From: Hydrogenophaga sp.
GTDB taxonomy: Bacteria > Pseudomonadota > Gammaproteobacteria > Burkholderiales > Burkholderiaceae_C
DNA length: 64,000 bases
Direction of reading: 5' to 3'
NCBI RefSeq assembly: GCF_025699295.1
Contig: NZ_JAILWB010000004.1
Coordinates: 1 to 64,000 of the forward strand
A program made the translations under genes and the position numbers. This document shows, piece after piece, positions 26,506 through 35,491 of this stretch. How positions within the stretch are numbered: position 1 is the stretch's first letter; every line of letters begins with the position of its first letter. Below the pieces are notes generated by a model. The model did not search any database, was not told where the DNA came from, and saw only the letters and a program-made list of their open reading frames with translations.

Positions 26506-27762
26506 ATGAACATCGCCGCCCGCAACTACGCCATCGTCACCGCCGCCTACTGGGGCTTCACGCTCACCGACGGCGCGCTGCGCATGCTGGTGCTGCTGCA
26601 CTTCTACAAGCTCGGGTATTCGCCGTTCGCGCTGGCCTTCCTGTTCCTGCTCTACGAGGCCGCCGGCGTGCTGGCCAACCTGATCGGCGGCTGGCTGGCC
26701 ACGCGCTACGGCATCACTCGCATGCTCACCGTGGGCCTGGTCACGCAGATCACGGGCTTCACGCTGCTCTCCCTGCTCGACCCGGGCTGGACGGCGGTCA
26801 TGTCGGTCGCCTGGGTGGTGCTGGCGCAGGGCATCTGCGGCGTGGCGAAAGACCTGACCAAGACCGCGAGCAAGTCGGCGATCAAGGTCACCGCGGCGCA
26901 GGCGAAAGAGCAGGGTTCGGGCCAGCTGTTCAAGTGGGTGGCGTGGTTCACCGGCAGCAAGAACGCCATGAAGGGCGTGGGCTTCTTCCTGGGTGGTCTG
27001 CTGCTCGAAGCGTTCGGGTTCCAGGTGTCGCTGTGGTGCATGGCGGGCCTGCTCGCGCTGGTGCTGCTGGGCGTGCTCAGCTCGCTGCCGGCGATGATGG
27101 GCAAGAGCCAGGCCTCGAAGTCGGCGAAGGAGCTGTTCGCGAAGAACGCCGGCATCAACGCCCTGGCCGCCGCGCGCGTGGTGCTGTTCGGTGCGCGCGA
27201 CGTGTGGTTCGTGGTCGGCGTGCCGGTGTTCCTGTATTCGCAGGGCTGGACCTTCACCATGGTCGGCGGCTTTCTGGCGGCCTGGACCATCGGCTACGGC
27301 ATGGTGCAGGCGCTCGCGCCGCAGCTGGTGCGCCGCAGCGCCGACGGACTGAGCGCCGAGGTGCCGGCCGCGCGCCTGTGGTCTGCGCTGCTGGCGCTGG
27401 TGCCCGTCGGCATCGCCGCGGCGGTGTACGCGCAGGTGCCGCACCTGGAGTGGGTGGTGGTCGGCGGGCTGGGCGTGTTCGGCTTCGCCTTCGCGGTCAA
27501 CTCCTCGGTGCATTCCTACCTGATCCTGGCCTACGCCGGTTCGGAAAAAGCGGCCGAGGACGTGGGCTTCTACTACGCCGCCAACGCGCTGGGCCGTTTC
27601 ATGGGCACGCTGCTCTCGGGCCTGCTGTACCAGTGGGGCGGTCTGCTGTATGCGCTGGCGGGCTCGGCCGCGATGCTGGCGGTGTGCTGGTTGCTCACGC
27701 TGCAACTGCCCATGAAGAAGCAGGCCGATGTGTCCCTCGACAACCCAAGGACCGCGCCATGA
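26506..27762 (+). CDS. arsJ: organoarsenical efflux MFS transporter ArsJ
   Basis: A 418-residue major-facilitator protein with about 12 membrane segments. N-terminal NYAIVTAAYWGFTLTDGALRMLVLLHFY and the loop GICGVAKDLTKTASKSAIK are characteristic of ArsJ, which exports 1-arseno-3-phosphoglycerate made by the adjacent GAPDH. Once outside, the compound decays back to arsenate, giving arsenate resistance without reduction. The stop overlaps the arsR start (ATGA). Confidence 0.92.
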   Translation: MNIAARNYAIVTAAYWGFTLTDGALRMLVLLHFYKLGYSPFALAFLFLLYEAAGVLANLIGGWLATRYGITRMLTVGLVTQITGFTLLSLLDPGWTAVMSVAWVVLAQGICGVAKDLTKTASKSAIKVTAAQAKEQGSGQLFKWVAWFTGSKNAMKGVGFFLGGLLLEAFGFQVSLWCMAGLLALVLLGVLSSLPAMMGKSQASKSAKELFAKNAGINALAAARVVLFGARDVWFVVGVPVFLYSQGWTFTMVGGFLAAWTIGYGMVQALAPQLVRRSADGLSAEVPAARLWSALLALVPVGIAAAVYAQVPHLEWVVVGGLGVFGFAFAVNSSVHSYLILAYAGSEKAAEDVGFYYAANALGRFMGTLLSGLLYQWGGLLYALAGSAAMLAVCWLLTLQLPMKKQADVSLDNPRTAP

Positions 27763-28085
27763 ATGAAGACGAAGTGATCCGCGCGCTCGGTGCGCTCGCG
27801 CAGGAAACGCGCCTGCGCATCTTTCGCATGCTGGTGGTGGCCGGGCCACGGGGGATGCAACCAGGCCAGCTGGCCGAGGAACTCGGCATCGCTTCCACCG
27901 CGCTCTCGTTCCACCTCAAGGAACTGCTGCATGCCGGCCTGGCCAGCAGCGAGCGCAGCGGCCGCCACCTGATCTACCGCGCCCGCTTCGACCGGATGAA
28001 CGGGCTGCTGGGCTTTCTCACCGCGCACTGCTGCGAAGGGCAGCCCTGCGAAGTCAACGCAGTCGACTGCACCGACTGTTCCTGA
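27759..28085 (+). CDS. arsR: ArsR-family arsenic repressor (arsR2)
   Basis: A 108-residue winged-helix repressor: LAQETRLRIFRMLVVAG, then a helix-turn-helix with GIASTALSFHLKELLHAGL (residues 43-61). C-terminal cysteines 91, 92, 97, 104 and 107 (HCCEGQPC, DCTDCS) resemble the Acidithiobacillus ferrooxidans ArsR type, in which a C-terminal Cys triad binds As(III). This differs from arsR1 at 8487. Probably represses its own operon through the palindrome at 25373-25388. Coupled to arsJ by a 4-bp overlap. Confidence 0.92.
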   Translation: MNEDEVIRALGALAQETRLRIFRMLVVAGPRGMQPGQLAEELGIASTALSFHLKELLHAGLASSERSGRHLIYRARFDRMNGLLGFLTAHCCEGQPCEVNAVDCTDCS

Positions 28086-28109
28086 AACCCACTCCACCGA
28101 AAGGTCCCC

Positions 28110-28610
28110 ATGTCGAAGTCCAGCTACAACGTTCTCTTCATCTGCACCGGCAACTCGGCGCGCAGCATCATGGCCGAGGCCATCCTGAATCAGCAGGGCG
28201 CCGGGCGCTTTCGCGCCTGGAGCGCGGGCAGCCATCCGGCGGGGCAGGTCCATCCGCGCGCCATCGACCTGCTGGCGCGCAACCGTTTCAAGACCGAGGG
28301 CCTGCGCAGCAAGAACTGGAGCGAGTTCGCCGCGGCGGATGCGCCGCACATGGACTTCGTGCTCACCGTGTGCGACAAGGCCGCCGGCGAGATCTGCCCG
28401 GTCTGGCCGGGTCAGCCGATGTCGGCGCACTGGGGTGTCGAAGACCCCGCATCGGTCAAGGGCGGTGAGGACGTGATCCAGCGCGCGTTCAACGACGCAT
28501 TCATGGTCCTGAGCCGCCGCGTGGCGCTGCTGACCGTGCTGCCGATCGAGAAGCTCGACCGGCTCGCGCTCAACAAGGAACTGGCCGGCATCGGGCAGGT
28601 GCGCGCCTGA
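28110..28610 (+). CDS. arsC: arsenate reductase, LMW-phosphatase (thioredoxin) type
   Basis: A 166-residue arsenate reductase of the low-molecular-weight tyrosine-phosphatase fold. The P-loop CTGNSARS starts at Cys12, and the resolving cysteines are Cys88 (TVCDKA) and Cys96 (ICPVWPG), the pattern of thioredoxin-dependent ArsC. It reduces arsenate to arsenite for Acr3. AAAGG lies 5-9 bases before ATG 28110. A hairpin follows before acr3. Confidence 0.92.
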   Translation: MSKSSYNVLFICTGNSARSIMAEAILNQQGAGRFRAWSAGSHPAGQVHPRAIDLLARNRFKTEGLRSKNWSEFAAADAPHMDFVLTVCDKAAGEICPVWPGQPMSAHWGVEDPASVKGGEDVIQRAFNDAFMVLSRRVALLTVLPIEKLDRLALNKELAGIGQVRA

Positions 28611-28628
28611 TCGACAATGGTCCCCGGA

Positions 28629-28659
28629 GCCCGGGCGCGCGCTGCGTCCGGGCCTTTCG
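28629..28659 (+). terminator. hairpin between arsC and acr3
   Basis: GCCCGG (28629-28634) pairs with CCGGGC (28648-28653), with inner CGC/GCG pairing, followed by CTTTCGTCTTT. It could act as an attenuator or RNA-processing site setting the ratio of upstream to downstream ars products. Confidence 0.4.
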
Positions 28660-28678
28660 TCTTTCAGGGTGGTGACAC

Positions 28679-29704
28679 ATGGGTGTGTTCGAACGGTATC
28701 TGTCGGTCTGGGTGGCCCTGGGCATCCTGGCCGGCGTGGGCCTGGGGCTGGTGGTGCCCGGTGTGTTCCAGGCGGTGGCCGCGCTGGAATTCGCGCACGT
28801 CAACGGGGTGGTGGCCGTGCTCATCTGGGTGATGATCTATCCGATGATGATCCAGATCGACTGGTCGTCGGTGAAGGACGTGGGCCGGCGCCCGCAGGGC
28901 CTGGTGCTCACGCTGGTGGTGAACTGGCTCATCAAACCTTTCACCATGGCCGCGCTGGGCGTGCTGTTCTTCCGGTACCTGTTCGCGCCCTGGGTCGATC
29001 CGGCCTCGGCCAGCGAATACATCGCCGGCATGATCCTGCTGGGTGTCGCGCCCTGCACCGCGATGGTGTTCGTCTGGAGCCAGCTCGTCAAAGGCGACGC
29101 CAACTACACGCTGGTGCAGGTCTCGGTGAACGACCTCATCATGGTCGTGGCCTTCGCGCCCATCGCCGCCTTCCTGCTGGGTGTGACCGACCTGACCGTG
29201 CCCTGGGAAACGCTGCTGCTTTCCACCGTGCTCTACGTGGTGCTGCCGCTGCTGGCCGGCCTGGCCACGCGGCAGCTGCTGGCGCGCCGCTCCGAGCACG
29301 CCGTGGGCGACTTCGTGGCGCGGCTCAAGCCCTGGTCGGTGGCCGGCCTCATCGCCACCGTGGTGCTGCTGTTCGGCTTCCAGGCACGGACCATCGTGGC
29401 GCAACCGCTGGTGATCGGCCTCATCGCCGTGCCGCTGGTGCTGCAGTCCTACGGTATCTTCTTCATCGCCTGGTGGGGCGCGAAGCGGCTGCGGCTGCGG
29501 CACGAGATTGCCGGGCCTGCCTGCCTGATCGGCACCTCCAACTTCTTCGAACTGGCCGTGGCGGTGGCGATTTCGCTGTTCGGCCTGAACTCGGGCGCGG
29601 CGCTGGCCACCGTGGTCGGCGTGCTGGTCGAGGTGCCGGTGATGCTCTCGCTGGTGGCCCTGGTCAACGCCTGGAAACCCCCTGAACAAGCCGCAGCGGC
29701 ATGA
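28679..29704 (+). CDS. acr3: arsenite efflux transporter Acr3
   Basis: A 341-residue Acr3-family (bile/arsenite/riboflavin transporter superfamily) permease with 10 predicted membrane segments. It keeps the functional Cys in [13 protein letters not shown] and the [13 protein letters not shown] motif. It extrudes As(OH)3 using the proton-motive force. Start ATG 28679 follows GGGTGGTGACAC. The gene lies 4 bp before the second arsC. Confidence 0.93.
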   Translation: MGVFERYLSVWVALGILAGVGLGLVVPGVFQAVAALEFAHVNGVVAVLIWVMIYPMMIQIDWSSVKDVGRRPQGLVLTLVVNWLIKPFTMAALGVLFFRYLFAPWVDPASASEYIAGMILLGVAPCTAMVFVWSQLVKGDANYTLVQVSVNDLIMVVAFAPIAAFLLGVTDLTVPWETLLLSTVLYVVLPLLAGLATRQLLARRSEHAVGDFVARLKPWSVAGLIATVVLLFGFQARTIVAQPLVIGLIAVPLVLQSYGIFFIAWWGAKRLRLRHEIAGPACLIGTSNFFELAVAVAISLFGLNSGAALATVVGVLVEVPVMLSLVALVNAWKPPEQAAAA

Positions 29705-29708
29705 CGCC

Positions 29709-30146
29709 ATGAACCAACACGTCACCATCTACCACAACCCCGCCTGCGGCACCTCGCGCAATGTGCTGGCCCTGATCCGCAACAGCGGCGAAGCGCCGCG
29801 GGTCATCGAATACCTCAAGACGCCACCGGACCGCGCGACGCTGCAGCGCCTCGTGGCCGACATGGGCTGTACGGTGCGCGACATCCTGCGCGAGAAGGGT
29901 ACGCCCTACGCCGAGCTCGACCTGGGCGCCGCGCACTGGAGCGACGACCAGTTGCTCGACTTCATCGGCCAGCACCCGATCCTGATGAACCGGCCCATCG
30001 TGGTCACGCCCCTGGGCACACGCCTGTGCCGGCCTTCCGAGGTGGTGCTCGACATCCTGCCCCGGGCGCAACAGGGCGCCTTCAGCAAGGAAGACGGCGA
30101 GCGCGTGGTCGACGAGAACGGGGCGCGCGTGCATGGCCCTCGCTGA
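29709..30146 (+). CDS. arsC: arsenate reductase, glutaredoxin type
   Basis: A 145-residue ArsC of the thioredoxin-fold, glutathione/glutaredoxin-dependent type. The catalytic Cys13 lies in [11 protein letters not shown]. The arsenate-stabilising Arg region is [15 protein letters not shown]. It does the same job as the LMW-type enzyme three genes upstream but draws electrons from a different thiol system. Its end overlaps arsH by 14 bp. Confidence 0.92.
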   Translation: MNQHVTIYHNPACGTSRNVLALIRNSGEAPRVIEYLKTPPDRATLQRLVADMGCTVRDILREKGTPYAELDLGAAHWSDDQLLDFIGQHPILMNRPIVVTPLGTRLCRPSEVVLDILPRAQQGAFSKEDGERVVDENGARVHGPR

Positions 30147-30849
30147 CCTGCCGCAACTGGCGGCTGAACACTTCCAGCGTCCCGACCCGCAACGCTTGCG
30201 GCCGGTGCAGCCGTCGACGCACGCGCCGCGTTTCCTGCTGCTCTACGGTTCGCTGCGCGCGCGCTCGTTCAGCCGCCTGGTGGTGGAGGAGTCGGCCCGC
30301 CTGCTGCAGGCCATGGGCGCCGAGGCGCGCGTGTTCAACCCCAGCGGCCTGCCGCTGCCCGACGACGCGCCCGAGACCCACCCCAAGGTGGCCGAGTTGC
30401 GCGAACTCGCGGCCTGGGCCGAGGGCATGGTGTGGTGCTCGCCCGAGCGCCATGGCGCCATGACCGGCATCATGAAGGCGCAGATCGACTGGATTCCGCT
30501 CTCGCTCGGCGCGGTGCGGCCCACGCAGGGCAAGACGCTGGCGGTGATGCAGGTCAGCGGTGGCTCGCAGTCGTTCAATGCGGTCAACCAGATGCGCGTG
30601 CTCGGTCGCTGGATGCGCATGCTCACCATCCCCAACCAGTCGTCCATCGCCAAGGCCTGGCAGGAATTCGATGAGCATGACCGCCTCAGGCCATCGGCGT
30701 ACCACGACCGCGTGGTGGACGTGCTGGAGGAACTGGTGAAGTTCACCCTGCTCACGCGCGACGTGGCGCCCTACCTGGTGGACCGCTACAGCGAACGCAA
30801 GGAAAGCGCCGAACAGCTCATGCGGCGGGTGAACCAGACGGCGATCTGA
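30133..30849 (+). CDS. arsH: NADPH:FMN oxidoreductase ArsH
   Basis: A 238-residue flavodoxin-like protein with the FMN-binding [13 protein letters not shown] and the ArsH signature [25 protein letters not shown]. ArsH oxidises trivalent organoarsenicals (for example methylarsenite) to less toxic pentavalent forms. It completes the operon. The convergent psd stop begins 2 bp after the arsH stop, with no terminator visible between them. Confidence 0.93.
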   Translation: MALADLPQLAAEHFQRPDPQRLRPVQPSTHAPRFLLLYGSLRARSFSRLVVEESARLLQAMGAEARVFNPSGLPLPDDAPETHPKVAELRELAAWAEGMVWCSPERHGAMTGIMKAQIDWIPLSLGAVRPTQGKTLAVMQVSGGSQSFNAVNQMRVLGRWMRMLTIPNQSSIAKAWQEFDEHDRLRPSAYHDRVVDVLEELVKFTLLTRDVAPYLVDRYSERKESAEQLMRRVNQTAI

Positions 30850-30850
30850 T

Positions 30851-31741
30851 TCAGGGCGGGTCGCGCCTCAGCAGCGCCTCGCCCATGCGGATGCGGTGGC
30901 CGGCCTCGATGTCATCGCACAGGGCAAAACCCGGCGGCGTGAACACCAGGATGGTCGATCCGTGCTCGAACCAGCCCATCTCCTCGCCCTTGTCGTAGCC
31001 TGCGCTGCAAGGCAGTTCGTGCGGGCCGCGGTATTGCGCGTTGAGCGCCACGTCCGCCGCGCGCAGCCGCATGCTGGCCACCAGGATGGCCGCCACCGGC
31101 ACCAGCAGCAGCGGCGTGCCATCGTCCAGGCGGGCGTGCAGCGCCGCGCGTTCGTTCTTGCAGAACAGGCGCTCGATGCGCTTCAAGGCGATGGGGTTCA
31201 CGTTCCAGGTGTCGCCGCTGTGGTAGGTCACGTGTTCCAGCGTCAGCGCGGCCGGCGCGTGGAAGCGGTGGTACATGCTGGAGGTCAGCCGCAACGTGAC
31301 GTAGCTGCCGCCACGCAGGGTGTCGATCATCGCGTTCGCGCGCGCGCCGTTGCCCAGAAGATCGGTGAGCGGGTAGGGGAAGCCCTTGGCCTGGAACACC
31401 TGCGCGCCCGGGTCGCTGCCGATGCGCCCGCAGGCACCCACGATGGCGTCGCAGGGGCTCGCCAGCACCCCGGGGCGCGGGTCGATCGGGCGCAGGCCGG
31501 GCCGCAGTTCGCGCACGAAGCAGTCGTGCAGGCTGTCGAAGGACGTCTTCTTCGCCTCGCTCAGGTCGAGATCGGTGAAGGCGCGCCACACCGCCATGGA
31601 GGCGTCGCGTACCCAGGGGTGGCGGATGCGGCTGAACCATCCCATGAACCGGGTGAGCGCGGCACGCGGCACGCGGTTGGTCAGCAGGAAGTTGAGATCT
31701 TCGTTGAGCGCGAGGCGCTGGAGCTGTCTTGAAATGTTCAT
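30851..31741 (-). CDS. psd: phosphatidylserine decarboxylase-family protein
   Basis: A 296-residue PSD proenzyme. The autocleavage site is the GST in WFEHGSTILVFTPPG, where the Ser becomes the pyruvoyl cofactor. Other family segments are FVRELRPGLRPID, SPCDAIVGACGRI and SSMYHRFHAPAALTLEH. It would convert phosphatidylserine to phosphatidylethanolamine at the inner membrane. N-terminal MNISRQLQRLALNEDLNFLLTNRVPR resembles PSD-like proteins fused into special lipid pathways rather than the canonical short form. Divergent from the class III aminotransferase gene (61 bp between starts), hinting at a shared lipid pathway. Confidence 0.85.
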   Translation of the reverse strand: MNISRQLQRLALNEDLNFLLTNRVPRAALTRFMGWFSRIRHPWVRDASMAVWRAFTDLDLSEAKKTSFDSLHDCFVRELRPGLRPIDPRPGVLASPCDAIVGACGRIGSDPGAQVFQAKGFPYPLTDLLGNGARANAMIDTLRGGSYVTLRLTSSMYHRFHAPAALTLEHVTYHSGDTWNVNPIALKRIERLFCKNERAALHARLDDGTPLLLVPVAAILVASMRLRAADVALNAQYRGPHELPCSAGYDKGEEMGWFEHGSTILVFTPPGFALCDDIEAGHRIRMGEALLRRDPP

Positions 31742-31802
31742 ACCTGCGTCATGTGGGCGACCTACAAACGACACACATCAACCGCCCTGGAGCGTGTGCC
31801 GC

Positions 31803-33449
31803 ATGTCCTATCTTTCCTATGCCTTGCCGCTGGGCTCCCTGGTGCTGGCGCTGCCGTACCTGCGCCAGCGCCTGCAGCTCTCGCGCGCCAAACACCGATC
31901 GCTGGCCGGCCACTCGCGCATGGCCAAACGCCTGGCGAGCTGGTTGCCGGGCTATGCCTGCGACGAGCGCCGCTTCTTCGATTGCGATGGTGCACCCGAA
32001 GACATTGCCCGCCTGCGCAGGACCTCGTTCGAGATGCTCTGCGCCGGTTACGCCGAGCGTTACGAGAAAAGCCTGGCCTTGAGCGCCGAGGCCCGTGAAG
32101 GCCTGGCCGACCTGCAGTTCACCGGTAGCTACCGCGTGCCGTTCCAGTTCAGCCCCATCGTGCGCGAGCGCCTCAAGGTGGGCGCTTTCGTGCAGTCGGC
32201 CGAGGGGTGCAGCGTGACCGACCTCGACGGCAACCGCTTCATCGACCTCACCGGTTCCTACGGCGTGAACGTGTTCGGCGTCGACTTCTACAAGGCCTGC
32301 ATGGCCGAAGGCGCGCAGATCGGCGAGGCGCTGGGCCCGGTGCTGGGTGCCTACCACCCCTGCGTGGCCGACAACATCGCGCGGCTGAAGGCCCTCTCGG
32401 GCCAGGAGCAGGTGTCCTTCCACATGTCGGGCACAGAGGCGGTGATGCAGGCCGTGCGCCTGGCGCGCTACCACACGCGACGCAAACACCTGGTGCGCTT
32501 CTGCGGCGCCTACCACGGCTGGTGGGAGGACGTGCAGCCCGGCCCCGGCAACCCGATGCCGCCGCGCGAAACCTACACGCTCAAGGACATGGACGACAGG
32601 AGCCTGCAGGTGTTGCGCACGCGGCGCGACATCGCCTGCGTGCTGGTCAACCCGCTGCAGGCCCTGCACCCCAACCGCAACGCGCCGGGCGACTCCACGC
32701 TGGTCGATGGCAGCCGCACGGCCGGCTACGACCGCGCGGCCTACACCGCGTGGCTGCAACAACTGCGCGAAGTCTGCACCGAGCGCGGCATCGTGCTGAT
32801 CTTCGACGAGGTATTCCTGGGCTTCCGGCTCGCGCCCGGTGGCGCGCAGGAATACTTCGGCGTGCGCGCCGACCTCGTGACCTACGGCAAGACCCTCGCA
32901 GGCGGCTACCCGGTGGGTGTCGTCTGCGGACGTGCCGATCTGATGAAGCGATTCCGCCCCGAGCGCCCGGCCGACGTGTGCTTCGCGCGTGGCACCTTCA
33001 ACGCCCATCCCTATGTGATGGGCGGCATGAACGCCTTCCTGCGGCGCCTGCAGACGCCCGAGGTGCAGGCGATGTACGCGGACCAGGACGCCAGGTGGGA
33101 CGCGCGCGCGAAGCGCTTCAACGACACCATGTCCGCGCAGGGCTTCCCGGTGCGTGCGGCGAACCTGCAGAGCATCTGGACCCTGAACTACACCGAGCCC
33201 GGTCGCTACCACTGGATGTACCAGTACTTCCTTCGCTGGCACGGCCTGGCGCTCAGCTGGGTCGGCACGGGGCGCCTCATCTTCGGCCTGAATCTGCATG
33301 ACGATGAATTCGAGGAGGTGCTGCGCCGCTGCCTGGCCGCCGCACAGGACATGCAGGCACAGGGCTGGTGGTGGACGTCGCCTGCGTTGACGCACAAGGC
33401 GATCCGCCGCCAGGTGCTACGCGAGATGTGGCAGCACCTGAGGGCTTGA
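31803..33449 (+). CDS. class III PLP-dependent aminotransferase (GSA-like), membrane-associated
   Basis: A 548-residue fold-type I enzyme of the glutamate-1-semialdehyde aminomutase / omega-aminotransferase group. PLP Lys is K363 in LVTYGKTLAGGYPVG; the Asp anchoring the pyridine nitrogen is in LIFDEVFLGFR; HMSGTEAVMQAVRLAR binds the phosphate. It is about 120 residues longer than soluble homologues at the N-terminus, with a hydrophobic helix (residues 3-20, YLSYALPLGSLVLALPYL) then a basic segment, suggesting membrane attachment. Together with psd, an Mpo1-like protein and a glycosyltransferase it suggests lipid head-group or acyl-chain modification; the reaction is unknown. Ends 3 bp from the convergent downstream gene. 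Confidence 0.82.
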   Translation: MSYLSYALPLGSLVLALPYLRQRLQLSRAKHRSLAGHSRMAKRLASWLPGYACDERRFFDCDGAPEDIARLRRTSFEMLCAGYAERYEKSLALSAEAREGLADLQFTGSYRVPFQFSPIVRERLKVGAFVQSAEGCSVTDLDGNRFIDLTGSYGVNVFGVDFYKACMAEGAQIGEALGPVLGAYHPCVADNIARLKALSGQEQVSFHMSGTEAVMQAVRLARYHTRRKHLVRFCGAYHGWWEDVQPGPGNPMPPRETYTLKDMDDRSLQVLRTRRDIACVLVNPLQALHPNRNAPGDSTLVDGSRTAGYDRAAYTAWLQQLREVCTERGIVLIFDEVFLGFRLAPGGAQEYFGVRADLVTYGKTLAGGYPVGVVCGRADLMKRFRPERPADVCFARGTFNAHPYVMGGMNAFLRRLQTPEVQAMYADQDARWDARAKRFNDTMSAQGFPVRAANLQSIWTLNYTEPGRYHWMYQYFLRWHGLALSWVGTGRLIFGLNLHDDEFEEVLRRCLAAAQDMQAQGWWWTSPALTHKAIRRQVLREMWQHLRA

Positions 33450-33452
33450 GGG

Positions 33453-34055
33453 TTACTTCACCGCCACACCCGGATCGATCAGCTGGCCGCGCATCAGGTA
33501 CAGCGGCGCGCGGTGGTAGAGCTTGATGTCGTGGAACGGGTCGGTGAGGATCTTGGTCATCCACACCAGGCCGGTCTTCACGTCGAAGAGGAAGAACAGG
33601 TGCACGGTGCGAAACAGCAGGCCACCCGCACCCAGGGCAAGCCACAGCGCGCCGACATGCCGGATGAAACCGGTGTTGTCGGTGTGGGGCTCGAACAGGC
33701 CGAACACGCCAGGCACTGCCCACACCAGCAGCGGCGTGCCGGCCCACAAGGCCATCAGCACCACCTTGCGGCGCAGGTTGTAGCCGACCTTGATCTCTTC
33801 CTTGTGCTCGTGCGTGGCCTGGTTCACATGGTCGTAGCCCTTGGGCTCGAAGAAGAAGTGACCGGCCTGGCGGCTGGTCATGGACACCAGCCAGGCGATC
33901 AGGGCCGAGAGGATCGGGTCCGTCCACAGCAGCGCATAGGCGAGCACGAAGCTCATGGCACTGAGCAGGTGCAGCGACTGGTTGATGCGGCTGTGGTGGT
34001 AGTAGCGGTGGTCGTCCCAGCGCTGGACTTCGAGGGTCTTGAAAAAATCGTGCAC
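33453..34055 (-). CDS. Mpo1/DUF962-like membrane protein
   Basis: A 200-residue integral membrane protein with about 4 hydrophobic segments and histidine clusters on the cytoplasmic side: YYHHSRINQSLHLLSA fits the H-x3-N-x3-H pattern of DUF962/Mpo1, and RQAGHFFFEPKGYDHVNQATHEH follows. Yeast Mpo1 is an Fe(II) dioxygenase acting on 2-hydroxy fatty acids of sphingoid origin. Membership is judged by motif only. A Pho box 60 bp upstream implies induction by phosphate starvation, so a role in lipid turnover under phosphate limitation is proposed. Confidence 0.6.
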   Translation of the reverse strand: MHDFFKTLEVQRWDDHRYYHHSRINQSLHLLSAMSFVLAYALLWTDPILSALIAWLVSMTSRQAGHFFFEPKGYDHVNQATHEHKEEIKVGYNLRRKVVLMALWAGTPLLVWAVPGVFGLFEPHTDNTGFIRHVGALWLALGAGGLLFRTVHLFFLFDVKTGLVWMTKILTDPFHDIKLYHRAPLYLMRGQLIDPGVAVK

Positions 34056-34114
34056 GAAAGGCTCCAGTGGGTTGCGGGGGTCGCGTCAAACGCATGACAT
34101 GGTTGCGCCCCTGT

Positions 34115-34132
34115 GTGAAAACCCGGTGACAG
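34115..34132 (-). promoter_or_regulatory. Pho box for the Mpo1-like gene
   Basis: Reverse strand CTGTCAC-CGGG-TTTTCAC, flanked by ACAG. It matches the phoX Pho box (6940-6957) at 17 of 18 bases. It lies 60 bp upstream of the start at 34055. Confidence 0.75.
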
Positions 34133-34139
34133 GCGCACG

Positions 34140-34157
34140 CTGTCACACGACTGTTGC
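34140..34157 (+). promoter_or_regulatory. Pho box for the glycosyltransferase gene
   Basis: CTGTCAC-ACGA-CTGTTGC: two 7-base half-sites, 4-base gap, on the plus strand, 22 bp before ATG 34180. It is back-to-back with the minus-strand Pho box at 34115-34132. The nearness of the site to the gene argues against the earlier in-frame ATG at 34159. Confidence 0.7.
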
Positions 34158-34179
34158 AATGCCTGCGCAAGATCGGGGC

Positions 34180-35379
34180 ATGACCACCGTGCATTCCGAT
34201 CAGATCGTGGTGGAGGAGTACCCCGCCACCCGCCCGTCGCTGCGCCTGTCGGTGGTGACCGAGACCTGGCCGCCCGAGATCAACGGCGTCTCACTCACGC
34301 TCTCGCATCTGGTGCGAGGCCTGTGCGCGCGCAACCACCAGGTGCAGCTGGTCCGGCCGCGACAGACGCGGGTGGACCAGGCGCTGAGCCACAGCGGCTA
34401 CGAGGAGGTGCTGATGCGCGGCATGCCGATCCCGCGCTACCCCGAACTCAAGCTCGGGCTGCCCGGCAAGCGCGCGCTGATCCAGGCCTGGACGCTCAGG
34501 CGGCCCGACCTGGTGCACATCGCCACCGAAGGGCCTCTGGGCTGGTCGGCGCTGCAGGCCGCGCGGCGGCTGCGCCTGCCGGTCACGTCGGACTTTCGCA
34601 CCAACTTCCACGCCTACAGCGAGCACTACGGCGTGGGCTGGCTGCGCAAGCCCATCGTGGCCTACCTGCGCAAGTTCCACAACCTCACGCGCCTGACCAT
34701 GGTGCCCACGCAGGCGCTGCGCGCCGACCTCATGGCCATCGGCTTCGAGAACGTGCAGGTGGTTGCACGCGGGGTGGACACGCAGCAGTTCAACCCCGAT
34801 CACCGCAGCGAGGCCTTGCGAGCGTCCTGGGGCACGACGCCGCGAAGCATCGTGCTGCTGGCGGTGGGGCGCCTGGCCGCCGAGAAGAACCTGGACCTGG
34901 TGGTGCGCGCCTTCGATGCCATGCGCGCGGCGCACGACGACGTGAAGCTGGTCTTCGTGGGTGACGGGCCGATGCGCGAGAGTCTGCAGCAGCGTTGCCC
35001 GCAGGCCGTGTTTGCGGGCATGCGGCAGCACGGCGAGCTGGCGGCCTGGTATGCCTCTGCCGATCTGTTCCTGTTCCCCAGCGTCACGGAGACATTCGGC
35101 AACGTGACCGTCGAGGCCCTGGCCAGTGGCCTGCCGGTGCTCGCCTTCGACACCGCGGCCGCGGCCGACTGGGTGCGGCACGACGGCAATGGCTGGCTGG
35201 TGCCGGTGAACGACGAAGCGGGCTACTTGCGCATGGTGGTGGAGCTCGCTACACAGTCAGAGCGCATTGCACTGGCGCGCGCGCAGGCACGTGCGCAGGT
35301 GGCGCAACTGGACTGGCAGCAGATTGCGCGTCAGGTGGAGGGGCTGTTCCTGCATGCCACGTCGGATGTGACACCGTGA
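34180..35379 (+). CDS. GT4 glycosyltransferase (Pho-controlled, lipid glycosylation candidate)
   Basis: A 399-residue GT-B retaining glycosyltransferase. N-terminal LRLSVVTETWPPEINGVSLTLSHLV is the acceptor-domain start typical of MgtA/PimB/SqdX-like enzymes. VGRLAAEKNLDLVVRAF and the EX7E motif E304-E312 in TETFGNVTVEALASGLP form the nucleotide-sugar site. In relatives of this group phosphate starvation triggers replacement of phospholipids by glycolipids. With a Pho box immediately upstream and phoX 112 bp downstream, a diacylglycerol glycosyltransferase role is the leading guess; donor and acceptor are not readable from sequence. Confidence 0.87.
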   Translation: MTTVHSDQIVVEEYPATRPSLRLSVVTETWPPEINGVSLTLSHLVRGLCARNHQVQLVRPRQTRVDQALSHSGYEEVLMRGMPIPRYPELKLGLPGKRALIQAWTLRRPDLVHIATEGPLGWSALQAARRLRLPVTSDFRTNFHAYSEHYGVGWLRKPIVAYLRKFHNLTRLTMVPTQALRADLMAIGFENVQVVARGVDTQQFNPDHRSEALRASWGTTPRSIVLLAVGRLAAEKNLDLVVRAFDAMRAAHDDVKLVFVGDGPMRESLQQRCPQAVFAGMRQHGELAAWYASADLFLFPSVTETFGNVTVEALASGLPVLAFDTAAAADWVRHDGNGWLVPVNDEAGYLRMVVELATQSERIALARAQARAQVAQLDWQQIARQVEGLFLHATSDVTP

Positions 35380-35491
35380 TGAAGCGGCCTGTACCAGAGC
35401 GACGTGCGGAGGCATCGGTCCGATTCACGGGATCGTCATGCGTTGTGGGGAGACTGCGCGGGTCTTTCAACCCACCACGGAACCGACCCTC

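Noticed and set aside
23584..27849. Very long open frame (over 1,400 codons) on the minus strand
   Set aside because: It is antisense to SLC13, Na/Pi, GAPDH and arsJ genes that have clear family motifs. Its translation is His/Gln/Arg-rich low complexity typical of the shadow frame of GC-rich genes.
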